From positions 2,848,228-2,912,227 of the forward strand of contig NC_091391.1 in NCBI RefSeq assembly GCF_038502225.1: DNA of 64,000 bases, read 5' to 3'. The notes under the pieces were generated by a model. It saw only the letters and a program-made list of their open reading frames with translations, had not been told where the DNA came from and did not search any database. The DNA is from Cherax quadricarinatus (Eukaryota > Arthropoda > Malacostraca > Decapoda > Parastacidae). The translations under genes and the position numbers were made by a program. This document shows positions 18,936 to 30,972 of the stretch, one piece after another. Numbering within the stretch: the stretch's first letter is position 1; each line of letters begins with the position of its first letter.

Positions 18936-19303
18936 GTCGATATAGAATAACAATTTATACGGATTTATAAGATAATACAATACCACTATCATGTTCTTAC
19001 AGATAATTATAGGAGAATACAATATCACTATTATATTGTATTATTAGATAATACATTAGGTTAAGGAAGTGGTGTGGAGCGCAGTTTCACACGTGAACAA
19101 ATGAGAACAATGGTTCTCTCCGTAACTTTTTTTTTATTCTTTGTTACAACAATAGAAATACATTTGGTGACCTTGTTCAAAGGTTCACTTCTTTTAAGTA
19201 CAGTTTTACCTGTTCAAACTGCTTTTATTTCCATCGTCATCCTGTTTCTTTTACTCTAAAACCAAAAAGATAACTTTTTTTGGGGGGGCTGAAGCAGATA
19301 TGT
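18936..19303. other. unassigned AT-rich spacer
   Basis: Repeated 'gataatacaatatcacta'-like blocks occur at 18970-19065. No gene is supported; the short frame at 19074-19259 has no recognisable domain. Confidence 0.4.
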
Positions 19304-19390
19304 GGTGTTCCGTAGCTGGGTTGGTAGCGCATTTAGCTCACACGCTGCATGTCCATAGTTCGATCCCCGGGATGGGTGGAAACACTGGGG
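19304..19390 (+). mobile_element. SINE head interrupted by an LTR
   Basis: The tRNA-like head (gtagctgggttggtagcgc, agttcgatccccggg) leads to 'gatgggtggaaacactgggg'. The LTR begins there. The body resumes at 20353 (gggtcgtgtttctttaagac), as expected from the SINE at 18595-18765. Confidence 0.75.
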
Positions 19391-20352
19391 TGTGATGTAG
19401 TTCAGCTGGGCTTGTGAGATCTCTGGGGAGACCTAATTTAACCAATTATATGGTCACCTTGCCTTGGCAAATGTCTGTCAGAGACACGCCTTTTCGGCTT
19501 ATGTATCAGCTCCTTTGTTCGTCACTGGCGTCAGATCTCGGCGTCAGGTCGTACACGTGGTTGTGGAGGGTGCTGGACCACCATATAATTATGCCCAAGG
19601 AACAGGTGAGCAGAGGAGATTCGTGCGGAGTTCTGGTCTGGGTGCAGAGCTCTGAGCACTGAGATTCGAGAGGAGCTCTGGCCGGTGGGCAAAGCTTGGG
19701 AGAAGGCTGCTGTAGTCTCTAGAGGAGACTGTTGGAGACATTGGGCAGAGTACTGGCTTGGAGCAGTACTCGTGCTGTGTAGGTCTTGGGACCTGTGGCT
19801 TAGTTCCTGTAGTGAACTGTCCTCTGTACTATATTGTAAGTTACATTCTGGTCAAGTTGATTGTGTTCCCTGTCTCACTGCTTATATGTACCATCTCATT
19901 TATCTAAACCCCAATAATGTTCTCCTGTTCCCAAATATATTATTTTACAAGGACTTAATAATAAACTGTGTTTGAGTAGAATAGTAATATTGACTGTCCC
20001 CGTTATTTATTCTTATTTCCATTTATTTATGTTTAGTTAAAGTAGTGAGAGGGTGAGTAGTGTGGAGTGGTGGGTAGAGTAATGAGAGGTGATGGTATGG
20101 TCACCAGTGACCTCACATTACCTACCTGTCACATTACCTACCTGTTACATTACCTACCTGTCACATTACCTACCTGTCACATTACCTACCTGTCACATTA
20201 CCTACCTGTCACATTACCTATCTGTCACATTACCTACCGACCTCCGCACTCATCTCTCCTACCACCTCGCCTGCATATCCCCTGCCTACATAACCCCCAC
20301 TTACTCCCATATTCCCCAATTATCCCTACGTTGCAATCCCCCCTACATGACA
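19391..20352 (+). mobile_element. solo LTR, forward copy
   Basis: It starts TGTGATGTAG and ends CTACATGACA (TG...CA with imperfect inverted ends). A polyadenylation-like 'taataataaactgtg' is near 19960. The flanks gggg/gggt are a near-match 4-bp duplication. It is homologous over most of its length to 34440-35319 (minus), which has an exact duplication. No internal retroviral-type genes are found, so it is a solo LTR. Strong conservation is seen in 'ttgtaagttacatt' and 'gttctcctgttccc'. Confidence 0.75.
20107..20236. repeat. 16-bp minisatellite inside the LTR
   Basis: About 8 copies of acattacctacctgtc. The other LTR (34440-35319) has a single related unit (cattacctatctcc on its sense strand), so the expansion occurred inside this LTR. 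Confidence 0.9.
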
Positions 20353-20825
20353 GGGTCGTGTTTCTTTAAGACACCTGCTGCATCTGTTCAACTTGCGGTA
20401 TGTAGGTACCTGGGTGCTAGTCACCTTACTGTTAGTGGTCATCTAGCAGTAAGTAGGTGCCTGGGTGTTAGTGGACTGGTGTGGGTCACATCCTGGGTGT
20501 TAGTGGACTGGTGTGGGTCACATCCTGGGTGTTAGTGGACTGGTGTGGGTGGCATCCTGGGTGTTAGTGGACTGGTGTGGGTCACATCCTGGGTGTTAAT
20601 GGACTGGTGTGGGTTACATCCTGGGTGTTAGTGGACTGGTGTGGGGTCACATCCTGGGTGTTAGTGGACTGGTGTGGGTCACATCCTGGGTGTTAGTGGA
20701 CTGGTGTGGGTCACATCCTGGGTGTTAGTGGACTGGTGTGGGTCACATCCTGGGTGTTAGTGGACTGGTGTGGGTCACATCCTGGGTGTTAGTGGACTGG
20801 TGTGGGTCGCATCCTGGGACAAAAC
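20353..20825 (+). mobile_element. SINE body resumed, with internal 32-bp expansion
   Basis: The body sequence 'tttctttaagacacctgctg' and 'gtaggtacctgggtgctag' continue the SINE from 19390. The segment gggtgttagtggactggtgt plus gggtcacatcct is repeated in tandem (20455-20815). Confidence 0.75.
20455..20815. repeat. 32-bp minisatellite born from a SINE body
   Basis: About 11 copies of a 32-bp unit (cctgggtgttagtggactgg, tgtgggtcacat). The unit is an ordinary single-copy segment of the SINE at 300-350, 5330-5380 and 14750-14790. The same expansion is found independently at 61480-61740. Confidence 0.9.
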
Positions 20826-20902
20826 TGACATAATTTGCGGGAAATGCTCAGCATAACAAGTGACTTTCTATATAGTAGTATGTCACTGATGTCAGCTATG
20901 AT

Positions 20903-21110
20903 CTGTATACCTTGTACATGTACTTGTATACCTTGTACATGTACTTGTATACCTTGTACATGTACTTGTATACCTTGTACATGTACTTGTATACCTTGTA
21001 CATGTACTTGTATACCTTGTACATGTACTTGTATACCTTGTACATGTACTTGTATACCTTGTACATGTACTTGTATACCTTGTACATGTACTTGTATACC
21101 TTGTACATGT
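20903..21110. repeat. 21-bp minisatellite
   Basis: About 10 near-identical copies of a 21-bp unit (cttgtataccttgtacatgt, a), each with the palindrome TGTACA. Because 21 is a multiple of three, open frames appear on both strands (Tyr/Met/Lys and Thr/Cys types); they are artefacts. Confidence 0.95.
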
Positions 21111-21165
21111 ACTCGGCGTGTGAGCTGCGTGCGCTACCAACCGAGCTACAGGACACCTGTACAAC
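21111..21165 (-). mobile_element. SINE head fragment
   Basis: Minus strand: gtgtcctgtagctcggttgg, tagcgcacgcagctcacac, a tRNA-like A-box region like that at 19304. No B box is retained. Confidence 0.5.
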
Positions 21166-21179
21166 GTTAATAAACAAAG

Positions 21180-21250
21180 AATTAGACACATGCGCAACAT
21201 CTGACTATATATATAAACGTTTCGCCAACCAGTAACTTTGTCAATACAAC
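21180..21250 (-). mobile_element. pLTR 3' end fragment with hammerhead
   Basis: The tail 'gttgcgcatgtgtctaatt' is present on the minus strand. The hammerhead lies at 21249-21211. No clear AATAAA (replaced by tatatatatag). Confidence 0.6.
21211..21249 (-). ncRNA. hammerhead variant with U3/A8 core pair
   Basis: Minus strand: ttgta, core TTGACAA, A, gttac/ttggc (about 4 pairs with two G-U), GAAAC, GTT, tatat. Position 3 is U and position 8 is A, a paired swap of C3-G8. Stem I pairs 4 with one wobble. Confidence 0.5.
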
Positions 21251-21404
21251 AATTAAGTCTTTCAGAACGAGACTGTTCACTGTTATCCAACTTACTGACA
21301 AATATAACTCCGTGTGGGAACGATACTCTGGTCTTAAAACTAGGTCGTGTAATTTCCTGGGCCTCACGGGTGACGTCAACACTATTGTCCATTGTCTGCA
21401 AATT

Positions 21405-24400
21405 TACTCTGTTAACCCTGCCTGCAAGCTTGTTACTCTGTTTACCCTGCCTGCACGCTTGTTACTCTGTTTACCCTGCCTGCACGCTTGTTACTCTGTT
21501 TACCCTGCCTGCAAGCTTGTTACTCTGTTTACCCTGCCTGCACGCTTGTTACTCTGTTTACCCTGCCTGCACGCTTGTTACTCTGTTTACCCTGCCTGCA
21601 AGCCTGTTACTCTGTTTACCCTGCCTGCACGCTTGTTACTCTGTTTACCCTGTTTGCACGCTTGTTACTCTGTTTACCCTGCCTGCAAACTTGTTACTGT
21701 TTACCCTGCCTGCAAGCTTGTTACTGTTTACCCTGCCTGCAAGCTTGTTACTGTTTACCCTGCCTGCAAGCTTGTTACTCTGTTTACCCTGCCTGCAAGC
21801 TTGTTACTGTTTACGCTGCCTGCAAGCTTGTTACTGTTTACCCTGCCTGCAAGCTTGTTACTCTGTTTACCCTGCCTGCAAGCTTGTTACTGTTTACCCT
21901 GCCTGCAAGCTTGTTACTGTTTACCCTGCCTGCAAGCTTGTTACTGTTTACCCTGCCTGCAAGCTTGTTACTCTGTTTACCCTGCCTGTAAGCTTGTTAC
22001 TCTGTTTACACTGCCTGCACGCTTGTTACTCTGTTTACCCTGCCTGCAAGCTTGTTACTCTGTTTACCCTGCCTGTAAGCTTGTTACTCTGTTTACCCTG
22101 CCTGCAAGCTTGTTACTCTGTTTACCCTGCCTGCAAGCTTGTTACTCTGTTTACACTGCCTGCACGCTTGTTACTCTGTTTACCCTGCCTGCACGCTTGT
22201 TACTCTGTTTACCCTGCCTGCAAGCTTGTTACTGTTTACCCTGCCTGCAAGCTTGTTACTCTGTTTACCCTGCCTGCAAGCTTGTTACTGTTTACCCTGC
22301 CTGCAAGCTTGTTACTGTTTACCCTGCCTGCAAGCTTGTTACTCTGTTTACCCTGCCTGTAAGCTTGTTACTCTGTTTACCCTGCCTGCACGCTTGTTAC
22401 TGTTTATCCTGCCTGCACGCTTGTTACTCTGTTTACCCTGCCTGCAAGCTTGTTACTGTTTATCCTGCCTGCAAGCTTGTTACTGTTTATCCTGCCTGCA
22501 AGCTTGTTACTGTTTATCCTGCCTGTAAGCTTGTTACTGTTTATCCTGCCTGCAAGCTTGTTACTGTTTATCCTGCCTGCACGCTTGTTACTGTTTATCC
22601 TGCCTGCAAGCTTGTTACTGTTTATCCTGCCTGCAAGCTTGTTACTGTTTATCCTGCCTGCAAGCTTGTTACTGTTTATCCTGCCTGCACGCTTGTTACT
22701 GTTTACCCTGCCTGCAAGCTTGTTACTGTTTACCCTGCCTGCACGCTTGTTACTCTGTTTACCCTGCCTGCAAGCTTGTTACTGTTTACCCTGCCTGCGA
22801 GCTTGTTACTGTTTACCCTGCCTGCACGCTTGTTACTCGGTTTACCCTTCCTGCAAGCTTGATACTCTGTTTACCGTGCCTGCAAGCTTGTTACTGTTTA
22901 CCCTGCCTGCACGCTTGATACTCTGTTTACCCTGCCTGAAAGCTTGTTACTGTTTACCTTGCCTGCAAGCTTGTTACTGTTTACTCTGCCTGCAAGCTTG
23001 TTACTCTGTTTACCCTGCCTGCAAGCTTGTTACTCTGTTTACCATTCCTGCAAGCTTGTTACTGTTTACCCTGCTGGAAGCTTGTTACTCTGTTTACCAT
23101 GCCTGCTAGCATGTTACTGTTTACCCTGCCTGCAAGCTTGTTACTCTGTTTACCATGCCTGCAAGCTTGTTACTGTTTACCCTGCCTGCAAGCTTGTTAC
23201 TCTGTTTACCCTGCCTGCAAGCTTGTTACTGTTTACCCTGCCTGCAAGCTTGTTACTGTTTACCCTGCCTGCACGCTTGTTACTCTGTTTACCCTGCCTG
23301 CAAGCTTGTTACTGTTTACCCTGCCTGCAAGCTTGTTACTGTTTGCCGTGCCTGCAAGCTTGTTACTGTTTACCCTGCCTACAAGCTTGTTACTGTTTAC
23401 CCTGCCTGCAAGCTTGTTACTGTTTATCCTGCCTGCAAGCTTGTTACTGTTTATCCTGCCTGCAAGCTTGTTACTGTTTATCCTGCCTGCAAGCTTGTTA
23501 CTGTTTATCCTGCCTGCAAGCTTGTTACTGTTTATCCTGCCTGCAAGCTTGTTACTGTTTATCCTGCCTGCAAGCTTGTTACTGTTTATCCTGCCTGCAC
23601 GCTTGTTACTGTTTACCCTGCCTGCAAGCTTGTTACTGTTTACCCTGCCTGCACGCTTGTTACTCTGTTTACCCTGCCTGCAAGCTTGTTACTGTTTACC
23701 CTGCCTGCGAGCTTGTTACTGTTTACCCTGCCTGCACGCTTGTTACTCGGTTTACCCTTCCTGCAAGCTTGATACTCTGTTTACCCTGCCTGCAAGCTTG
23801 TTACTGTTTACCCTGCCTGCACGCTTGATACTCTGTTTACCCTGCCTGAAAGCTTGTTACTGTTTACCTTGCCTGCAAGCTTGTTACTGTTTACTCTGCC
23901 TGCAAGCTTGTTACTCTGTTTACCCTGCCTGCAAGCTTGTTTCTCTGTTTACCATTCCTGCAAGCTTGTTACTGTTTACCCTGCTGGAAGCTTGTTACTC
24001 TGTTTACCATGCCTGCTAGCTTGTTACTGTTTACCCTGCCTGCAAGCTTGTTACTCTGTTTACCATGCCTGCAAGCTTGTTACTGTTTACCCTGGCTGCA
24101 AGCTTGTTACTCTGTTTACCCTGCCTGCAAGCTTGTTACTGTTTACCCTGCCTGAAAGCTTGTTACTGTTTACCCTGCCTGCACGCTTGTTACTCTGTTT
24201 ACCCTGCCTGCAGGCTTGTTACTGTTTACCCTGCCTGCAAGCTTGTTACTGTTTGCCGTGCCTGCAAGCTTGTTACTGTTTACCCTGCCTGAAAGCTTGT
24301 TACTGTTTACCCTGCCTGCAAGCTTGTTACTGTTTACCCTGCCTGCAAGCTTGTTACTGTTTACCCTGTCTGCAAGCTTGTTACTGTTTACCCTGCCTGC

Positions 24401-25950
24401 AAGCTTGTTACTGTTTACCCTGTCTGCAAGCTTGTTACGGTTTACCCTGCCTGCACGCTTGTTACTGTTTACCCTGCCTGCAAGCTTGTTACTGTTTACC
24501 CTGCCTGCAAGCTTGTTATTGTTTACCCTGCCTGCAAGCTTGTTACTGTTTACCCTGCCTGCAAGCTTGTTACTGTTTACCCTGTCTGCAAGCTTGTTAC
24601 TGTTTACCCTGCCTGCAAGCTTGTTACTGTTTACCCTGTCTGCAAGCTTGTTACTGTTTACCCTGCCTGCAAGCTTGTTACAGTTTACCCTGTCTGCAAG
24701 CTTGTTACTGTTTACCCTGCCTGCAAGCTTGTTACTGTTTACCCTGCCTGCAAGCTTGTTACTGTTTACCCTGCCTGCAAGCTTGTTACTGTTTACCCTG
24801 TCTGCAAGCTTGTTACTGTTTACCCTGCCTGCAAGCTTGTTACTGTTTACCCTGCCTGCAAGCTTGTTACTGTTTACCCTGCCTGCAAGCTTGTTACTGT
24901 TTACCCTGTCTGCAAGCTTGTTACTGTTTACCCTGCCTGCAAGCTTGTTACAGTTTACCCTGTCTGCAAGCTTGTTACTGTTTACCCTGCCTGCAAGCTT
25001 GTTACTGTTTACCCTGCCTGCAAGCTTGTTACTGTTTACCCTGCCTGCAAGCTTGTTACTGTTTACCCTGCCTGCAAGCTTGTTACTGTTTACCCTGCCT
25101 GCAAGCTTGCTACTGTTTACCCTGTCTGCAAGCTTGTTACTGTTTACCCTGCCTGCAAGCTTGTTACTGTTTACCCTGCCTGCAAGCTTGTTACTGTTTA
25201 CCCTGCCTGCAAGCTTGTTACTGTTTACTCTGCCTGCAAGCTTGTTACTGTTTACCCTGCCTGCAAGCTTGTTACTCTTTACCCTGCCTGCAAGCTTGTT
25301 ACTGTTTACCCTGCCTGCAAGCTTGTTACTGTTTGCCCTGCCTGCAAGCTTGTTACTGTTTGCCCTGCCTGCAAGCTTGTTACTGTTTACCCTGCCTGCA
25401 AGCTTGCTACTGTTTACCCTGCCTGCAAGCTTGTTACTGTTTACCCTGCCTGCAAACTTGTTACTGTTTACCCTGCCTGCAAGCTTGTTACTGTTTACCC
25501 TGCCTGCAGGCTTGTTACTGTTTACCGTGCCTGCAAGCTTGTTACTGTTTACCCTGCCTGCAAGCTTGTTACTGTTTGCCCTGCCTGCAAGCTTGTTACT
25601 GTTTACCCTGCCTGCAAGCTTGTTACTCTTTGTCCTGCCTGCAAGCTTGTTACTGTTTACCCTGCCTGCAAGCTTGTTACTGTTTACCCTGCCTGCAAGC
25701 TTGTTACTGTTTACCCTGCCTGCAAGCTTGTTACTGTTTACCCTGCCTGCAAGCTTGTTACTGTTTACCCTGCCTGCAAGCTTGTTACTGTTTACCCTGC
25801 CTGCAAGCTTGTTACTGTTTACCCTGCCTGCAAGCTTGTTACTGTTTACCCTGCCTGCAAGCTTGTTACTGTTTACCCTGCCTGCAAGCTTGTTACTGTT
25901 TACCCTGCCTGCAAGCTTGTTACTGTTTACCCTGCCTGCAAGCTTGTTAC
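21405..25950. repeat. 27/29-bp satellite array, about 165 units
   Basis: The unit cttgttactgtttaccctgc, ctgcaag is 27 bp; a 29-bp form has an extra CT. Left of about 24300 both forms mix with aagc/acgc variants; right of it the array is almost pure 27-bp. A block of more than 700 bp is duplicated at an offset of 910 bp (for example ttactcggtttacccttcc at about 22833 and 23743). The 27-bp length keeps a frame open as LLFTLPASL-type repeats on one strand; I treat those ORFs as non-coding. Confidence 0.95.
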
Positions 25951-26272
25951 ATTGTTAGTGAGGACACAGTAACCTTCGTGTTTACTAACGTAGTTATGTA
26001 TAACTATGTGAGCTGATACATTTAATTACACAAAAGGTTGTACCCATGAGGCCTACGTCTGGATTAAAGCAACGCAGCAATAGGCCTACTGGCCCAAGTA
26101 GAAACAAGGCCAACAATTTAAGGGGAAACGGACACAAATACTTTCGTAAAATCAGTGATACATATTTTTTTCGTTATGTTCAGATTGCTTTTAACAGATT
26201 TAAGGGGAAAAAATTCTGCTTATTCGGCAGAAAACATCTTTGCAAATATACGAAACTTGCCCGGTTCGGCGC

Positions 26273-26275
<3 letters not shown>
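25951..26275. other. unassigned spacer
   Basis: Contains 'aggcctacgtctgg' and 'aataggcctactggcccaag', faintly like the LINE A 3' UTR. No gene supported. Confidence 0.3.
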
Positions 26276-26314
<39 letters not shown>

Positions 26315-26385
26315 TGAAGAGGCGGGGCCAGGAGCTAGGACTCGACCCCTGCAACCACAAATAGGTGAGTACAAATAGGTGAGTG
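26276..26385 (+). mobile_element. (AC)n joined to a LINE B 3' tail
   Basis: 26276-26310 is (ac)n. Then 'agtgaagaggcggggccagg' runs to a doubled AAATAGGTGAGT tail at 26385. This is the shortest example of the CA/B-tail association, with the B piece starting in its 3' UTR. Confidence 0.8.
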
Positions 26386-26389
26386 CACA

Positions 26390-26535
26390 CACACGTACAG
26401 GAGAAGAGGTTACTAGCCCATTGCTCCCGGCATTTTAGTCGCCTCTTACAACACGCATGGCTTACGGAGGAAGAATTCTGTTCCACTTCCCCATGGAGAT
26501 AAGAGGAAATAAACAAGAACAAGAACTAGTAAGAA
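26390..26535 (-). repeat. dispersed repeat also present at 36630-36760
   Basis: Minus strand: 'cttgttcttgtttatttcc', 'ccatggggaagtggaacag', 'gttgtaagaggcgactaaaa' and 'gccgggagcaatgggctag'. The plus-strand copy at 36630-36760 matches with substitutions (caaggggatgtggacaag, gttgtaaaaggcaactaaaa). I recall similar sequence from other arthropod genomes but cannot confirm it here. Confidence 0.65.
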
Positions 26536-26694
26536 AATAGCAGAAAATCCAGAGGGGTGTGTGTATATATGCTTGTACATGTATCTGTAGTGTTATCTAA
26601 GTGTAAGTAGAAGTAGCAAGATGTACCTGAAATCTTGCATGTTTATGAGACAGACAAAAGACACCAGCAATCCTACCATCATGTAAAACACTTG

Positions 26695-28988
26695 GCAGGA
26701 CGGTAGTACCTCCCTGGGTGGTTGTTGTCTACCAGCCTACTACCACAGGACGGTAGTACCTCCCTGGGTGGTTGCTGTCTACCAACCTACTACCACAGGA
26801 CGGTAGTACCTCCCTGAGTGGTTGCTGTCTACCAACCTACTACCACAGGACGGTAGTACCTCCCAGGGCGGTTGCTGTCTACCAACCTACTACCACAGGA
26901 TGGTAGTACCTCCCTGGGTGGTTGCTGTCTACCAACCTACTACCACTGGACGGTAATACCTCCCAGGGCGGTTGCTGTCTACCAACCTACTACCACAGGA
27001 TGGTAGTACCTCCCTGGGTGGTTGCTGTCTACCAACCTACTACCACAGGACGGTAGTACCTCCCAGGGCGGTTGCTGTCTACCAACCTACTACCACAGGA
27101 CGGTAGTACCTCCCTGGGTGGTTGCTGTCTACCAACCTACTACCACAGGACGGTAGTACCTCCCAGGGCGGTTGCTGTCCACCAACCTACTACTACAGGA
27201 CGGTAGTACCTCCCTGGGTGGTTGCTGTCTACCAACCTACTACCACAGGACGGTAGTACCTCCCTGGGTGGTTGCTGTCTACCAACCTACTACCACAGGA
27301 CGGTAGTACCTCCCTGGGTGGTTGTTGTCTACCAACCTACTACCACAGGACGGTAGTACCTCCCTGGGTGGTTGCTGTCTACCAACCTACTACCACAGGA
27401 CGGTAGTACCTCCCTGGGTGGTTGTTGTCTACCAACCTACTACCAGAGGACATTAGTACCTCCCTGGGTGGTTGCTGTCTACCAAGCTACTACCACAGGA
27501 CATTAGTACCTCCCTGGGTGGTTGCTGTCTACCAACCTACTACCACAGGACGGTAGTACCTCCCTGGGTGGTTGTTGTCTACCAACCTACTACCACAGGA
27601 TGGTAGTACCTCCCTGGGTGATTGTTGTCTACCAACCTACTACCACAGGACGGTAGTACCTCCCTGGGTGGTTGTTGTCTACCAACCTACTACCACAGGA
27701 CGGTAGTACCTCCCTGGGTGGTTGTTGTCTACCAACCTACTAACACAGGACGGTAGTACCTCCCTGGGTGGTTGCTGTCTACCAACCTACTACCACAGGA
27801 CAGTAGTACCTCCCTGGGTGGTTGCTGTCTACCAACCTACTACCACAAGACAGTAGTACCTCCCTGGGTGGTTGTTGTCTACCAACCTACTACCACAGGA
27901 CGGTAGTACCTCCCTGGGTGGTTGTTGTCTACCAACCTACTACCACAGGATGGTAGTACCTCCCTGGGTGGTTGTTGTCTACTAACATACTACCACAGGA
28001 TGGTAGTACCTCCCTGCGTGGTTGCTGTCTACCAACCTACTACCACAGGACAGTAGTACATCCCTGCGTGGTTGCTGTCTACCAACCTACTACCACAGGA
28101 CGGTAGTGCCTCCCTGGGTGGTTGCTGTGTACCAACCTACTACGACATGACGGTAGTGCCTCCCTGGGTGGTTGCTGTCTACCAACCTACTACGACATGA
28201 TGGTAGTGCCTCCCTGGGTGGTTGCTGTCTACCAACCTACTACCACAGGACGGTAGTACCTCCCTGGGTGTTTGTTGTCTACCAACCTACTACCACAGGA
28301 CGGTAGCACCTCCCTGGGTGGTTGCTGTCTACCAGCCTACTACCACAGGACGGTAGTACCTCCCTGGGTGGTTGTTGTCTACCAACCTACTACCACAGGA
28401 CGGTAGTGCCTCCCTGGGTGGTTGCTGTCTACGAACCTACTACGACATGATGGTAGTACCTCCCTGGGTGGTTGCTGTCTACCAACCTACTACCACAGGA
28501 CGGTAGTACCTCCCTGGGTGGTTGTTGTCTACAAACCTACTACCAGAGGACGGTAGTACCTCCCTGGGTGGTTGTCTACCAACCTACTACCACAGGACGG
28601 TAGTACCTCCCTGGGTTGTTGTTGTCTACGAACCTACTACGACATGATGGTAGTACCTCCCTGGGTGGTTGCTGTCTACGAACCTACTACGACATGATGG
28701 TAGTACCTCCCTGGGTGGTTGCTGTCTACCAACCTACTAACACAGGACGGTAGTACTTCCCTGGGTGGTTGCTGTCTACCAACCTACTACCACAGGACGG
28801 TAGTACCTCCCTGGGTGGTTGCTGTCTACCAACCTACTACCACAGGACGGTAGTACCTCCCTGGGTGGTTGTTGTCTACCAACCTACTACCACAGGACGG
28901 TAGTACCTCCCTGGGTGGTTGCTGTCTACCTACCTACTACCACAGGACGGTAGTACCTCCCTGGGTGGTTGCTGTCTACCAACCTACT
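26695..28988. repeat. 50-bp minisatellite, about 46 copies
   Basis: The unit is aggacggtagtacctccctg, ggtggttgctgtctaccaac, ctactaccac. Variants are scattered (gttgttg/gttgctg, cggtag/tggtag, tacgacatga). One unit near 28571 is 6 bp short. The array ends at a CA/TA microsatellite. Confidence 0.95.
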
Positions 28989-28989
28989 A

Positions 28990-29969
<980 letters not shown>

Positions 29970-30008
29970 TTAGGTAAGACACATATGCAACAGTTAGGTA
30001 TCTTTATT

Positions 30009-30047
30009 ATGAAACGTTTCGCCTACACAGTAGGCTTCTTCGGTCAA
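30009..30047 (-). ncRNA. hammerhead motif with U4C change
   Basis: Minus strand: core CCGAAGA where CTGAAGA is expected; stem II gcctac/gtaggc, GAAAC and GTT are intact; stem I pairs 3 bp (tga/tca). The U4 change should abolish or reduce activity. Confidence 0.55.
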
Positions 30048-30198
30048 GTACAGAAAAGTTGATAGAAGCAGAAGATACTTGAAGACGATGTAATCAGTCC
30101 ATCACCCTTAAAATTTTGAGGTGGTCAGTCCCTCAGTCTGGAGAAGAGCATTGTTCCATAGTATGAAACAATATGGAGATGAAGTGACAGGATGGGGC

Positions 30199-30206
30199 TT
30201 TTTATA
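30199..30206 (-). promoter_or_regulatory. TATA box of the left-arm pLTR
   Basis: Minus strand gctataaaaagccccatcc, identical to the right arm at 30689-30697. Confidence 0.55.
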
Positions 30207-30437
30207 GCGCCAAGAGGTGAGACGTAGGCCACTAGGAGAGGTAAGAACTCAGAAGTTGAGACGTCAGGTCCTTCTCAAAACCAGCCGCTCTCACTAGTGG
30301 AAGTTGTCGAAGTTGATTGCAGGTCTGTACCAAGATACCCTTGTGTTGCAGTGTCTGACAGATTGAACATTAAAATGGTATAAAATACCGACAGGTTGTT
30401 AGGTAAGACACATATGCAACAGTTAGGTATCTTTATT

Positions 30438-30476
30438 ATGAAACGTTTCGCCTACACAGTAGGCTTCTTCACTCAA
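30438..30476 (-). ncRNA. hammerhead motif with C3G change
   Basis: Minus strand: GTGAAGA core with G8 unchanged, so the 3-8 pair is lost. The other elements are intact. It is the exception to the paired 3-8 swaps and is probably a dead copy. Confidence 0.5.
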
Positions 30477-30688
30477 GTACAGAAAAGTTGATAGAAGCAG
30501 AAGATACTTGAAGACGATGTAATCAGTCCATCACCCTTAAGGGTGATGGACTGGTGATGGACTGGTACAGACCTGCAATCAACTTCGACAACTTCCACTA
30601 GTGAGAGCGGCTGGTTTTGAGAAGGACCTGACGTCTCAACTTCTGAGTTCTTACCTCTCCTAGTGGCCTACGTCTCACCTCTTGGCGC

Positions 30689-30697
30689 TATAAAAAG
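30689..30697 (+). promoter_or_regulatory. TATA box of the right-arm pLTR
   Basis: tataaaaag, followed by the conserved 'ccccatcctgtcacttc'. The hammerhead lies about 155 bp downstream. Confidence 0.6.
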
Positions 30698-30847
30698 CCC
30701 CATCCTGTCACTTCATCTCCATATTGTTTCATACTATGGAACAATGCTCTTCTCCAGACTGAGGGACTGACCACCTCAAAATTTTAAGGGTGATGGACTG
30801 ATTACATCGTCTTCAAGTATCTTCTGCTTCTATCAACTTTTCTGTAC

Positions 30848-30887
30848 TTGACTGAAGAAGCCTACTGTGTAGGCGAAACGTTTCATA
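30848..30887 (+). ncRNA. hammerhead ribozyme motif
   Basis: ttga, CTGAAGA, A, gcctac/gtaggc, GAAAC, GTT, tcat. The core is fully canonical. Stem I pairs 3 bp (tga/tca), a compensated variant of the tcga/tcga stem at 7718-7756. AATAAA follows 5 bp later (tcataataaag). Confidence 0.7.
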
Positions 30888-30972
30888 ATAAAGATACCTA
30901 ACTGTTGCATATGTGTCTTACCTAACAACCTGTCGGTATTTTATACCATTTTAATGTTCAATCTGGTACCTG

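Larger units (their letters stand above)
29970..30960. mobile_element. palindromic pLTR composite inserted in E
   Basis: The left arm (29970-30365, minus) is a complete pLTR lacking its last 35 bp. Next comes a second partial minus pLTR (30366-30545), joined tail-to-head to the first. A plus-strand pLTR (30560-30960) ends in the full tail ttttaatgttca. Both long arms include TATA boxes and hammerheads. The arms are almost identical, so a long hairpin can form. No coding sequence is present, so the piece must have been mobilised in trans or arisen as a pLTR-only product. Confidence 0.8.

Noticed and set aside
20835..21401. Cys/Thr or Tyr/Met/Lys repeat proteins
   Set aside because: 21-bp tandem repeat open on both strands.
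23854..26016. A 720-codon open frame of CYCLPCLQA-type repeats, and the LLFTLPASL frames beside it
   Set aside because: It is a translation of a 27-bp tandem array whose length is a multiple of three. Several frames are open at once and no start context, splice signal or non-repeat domain is present.
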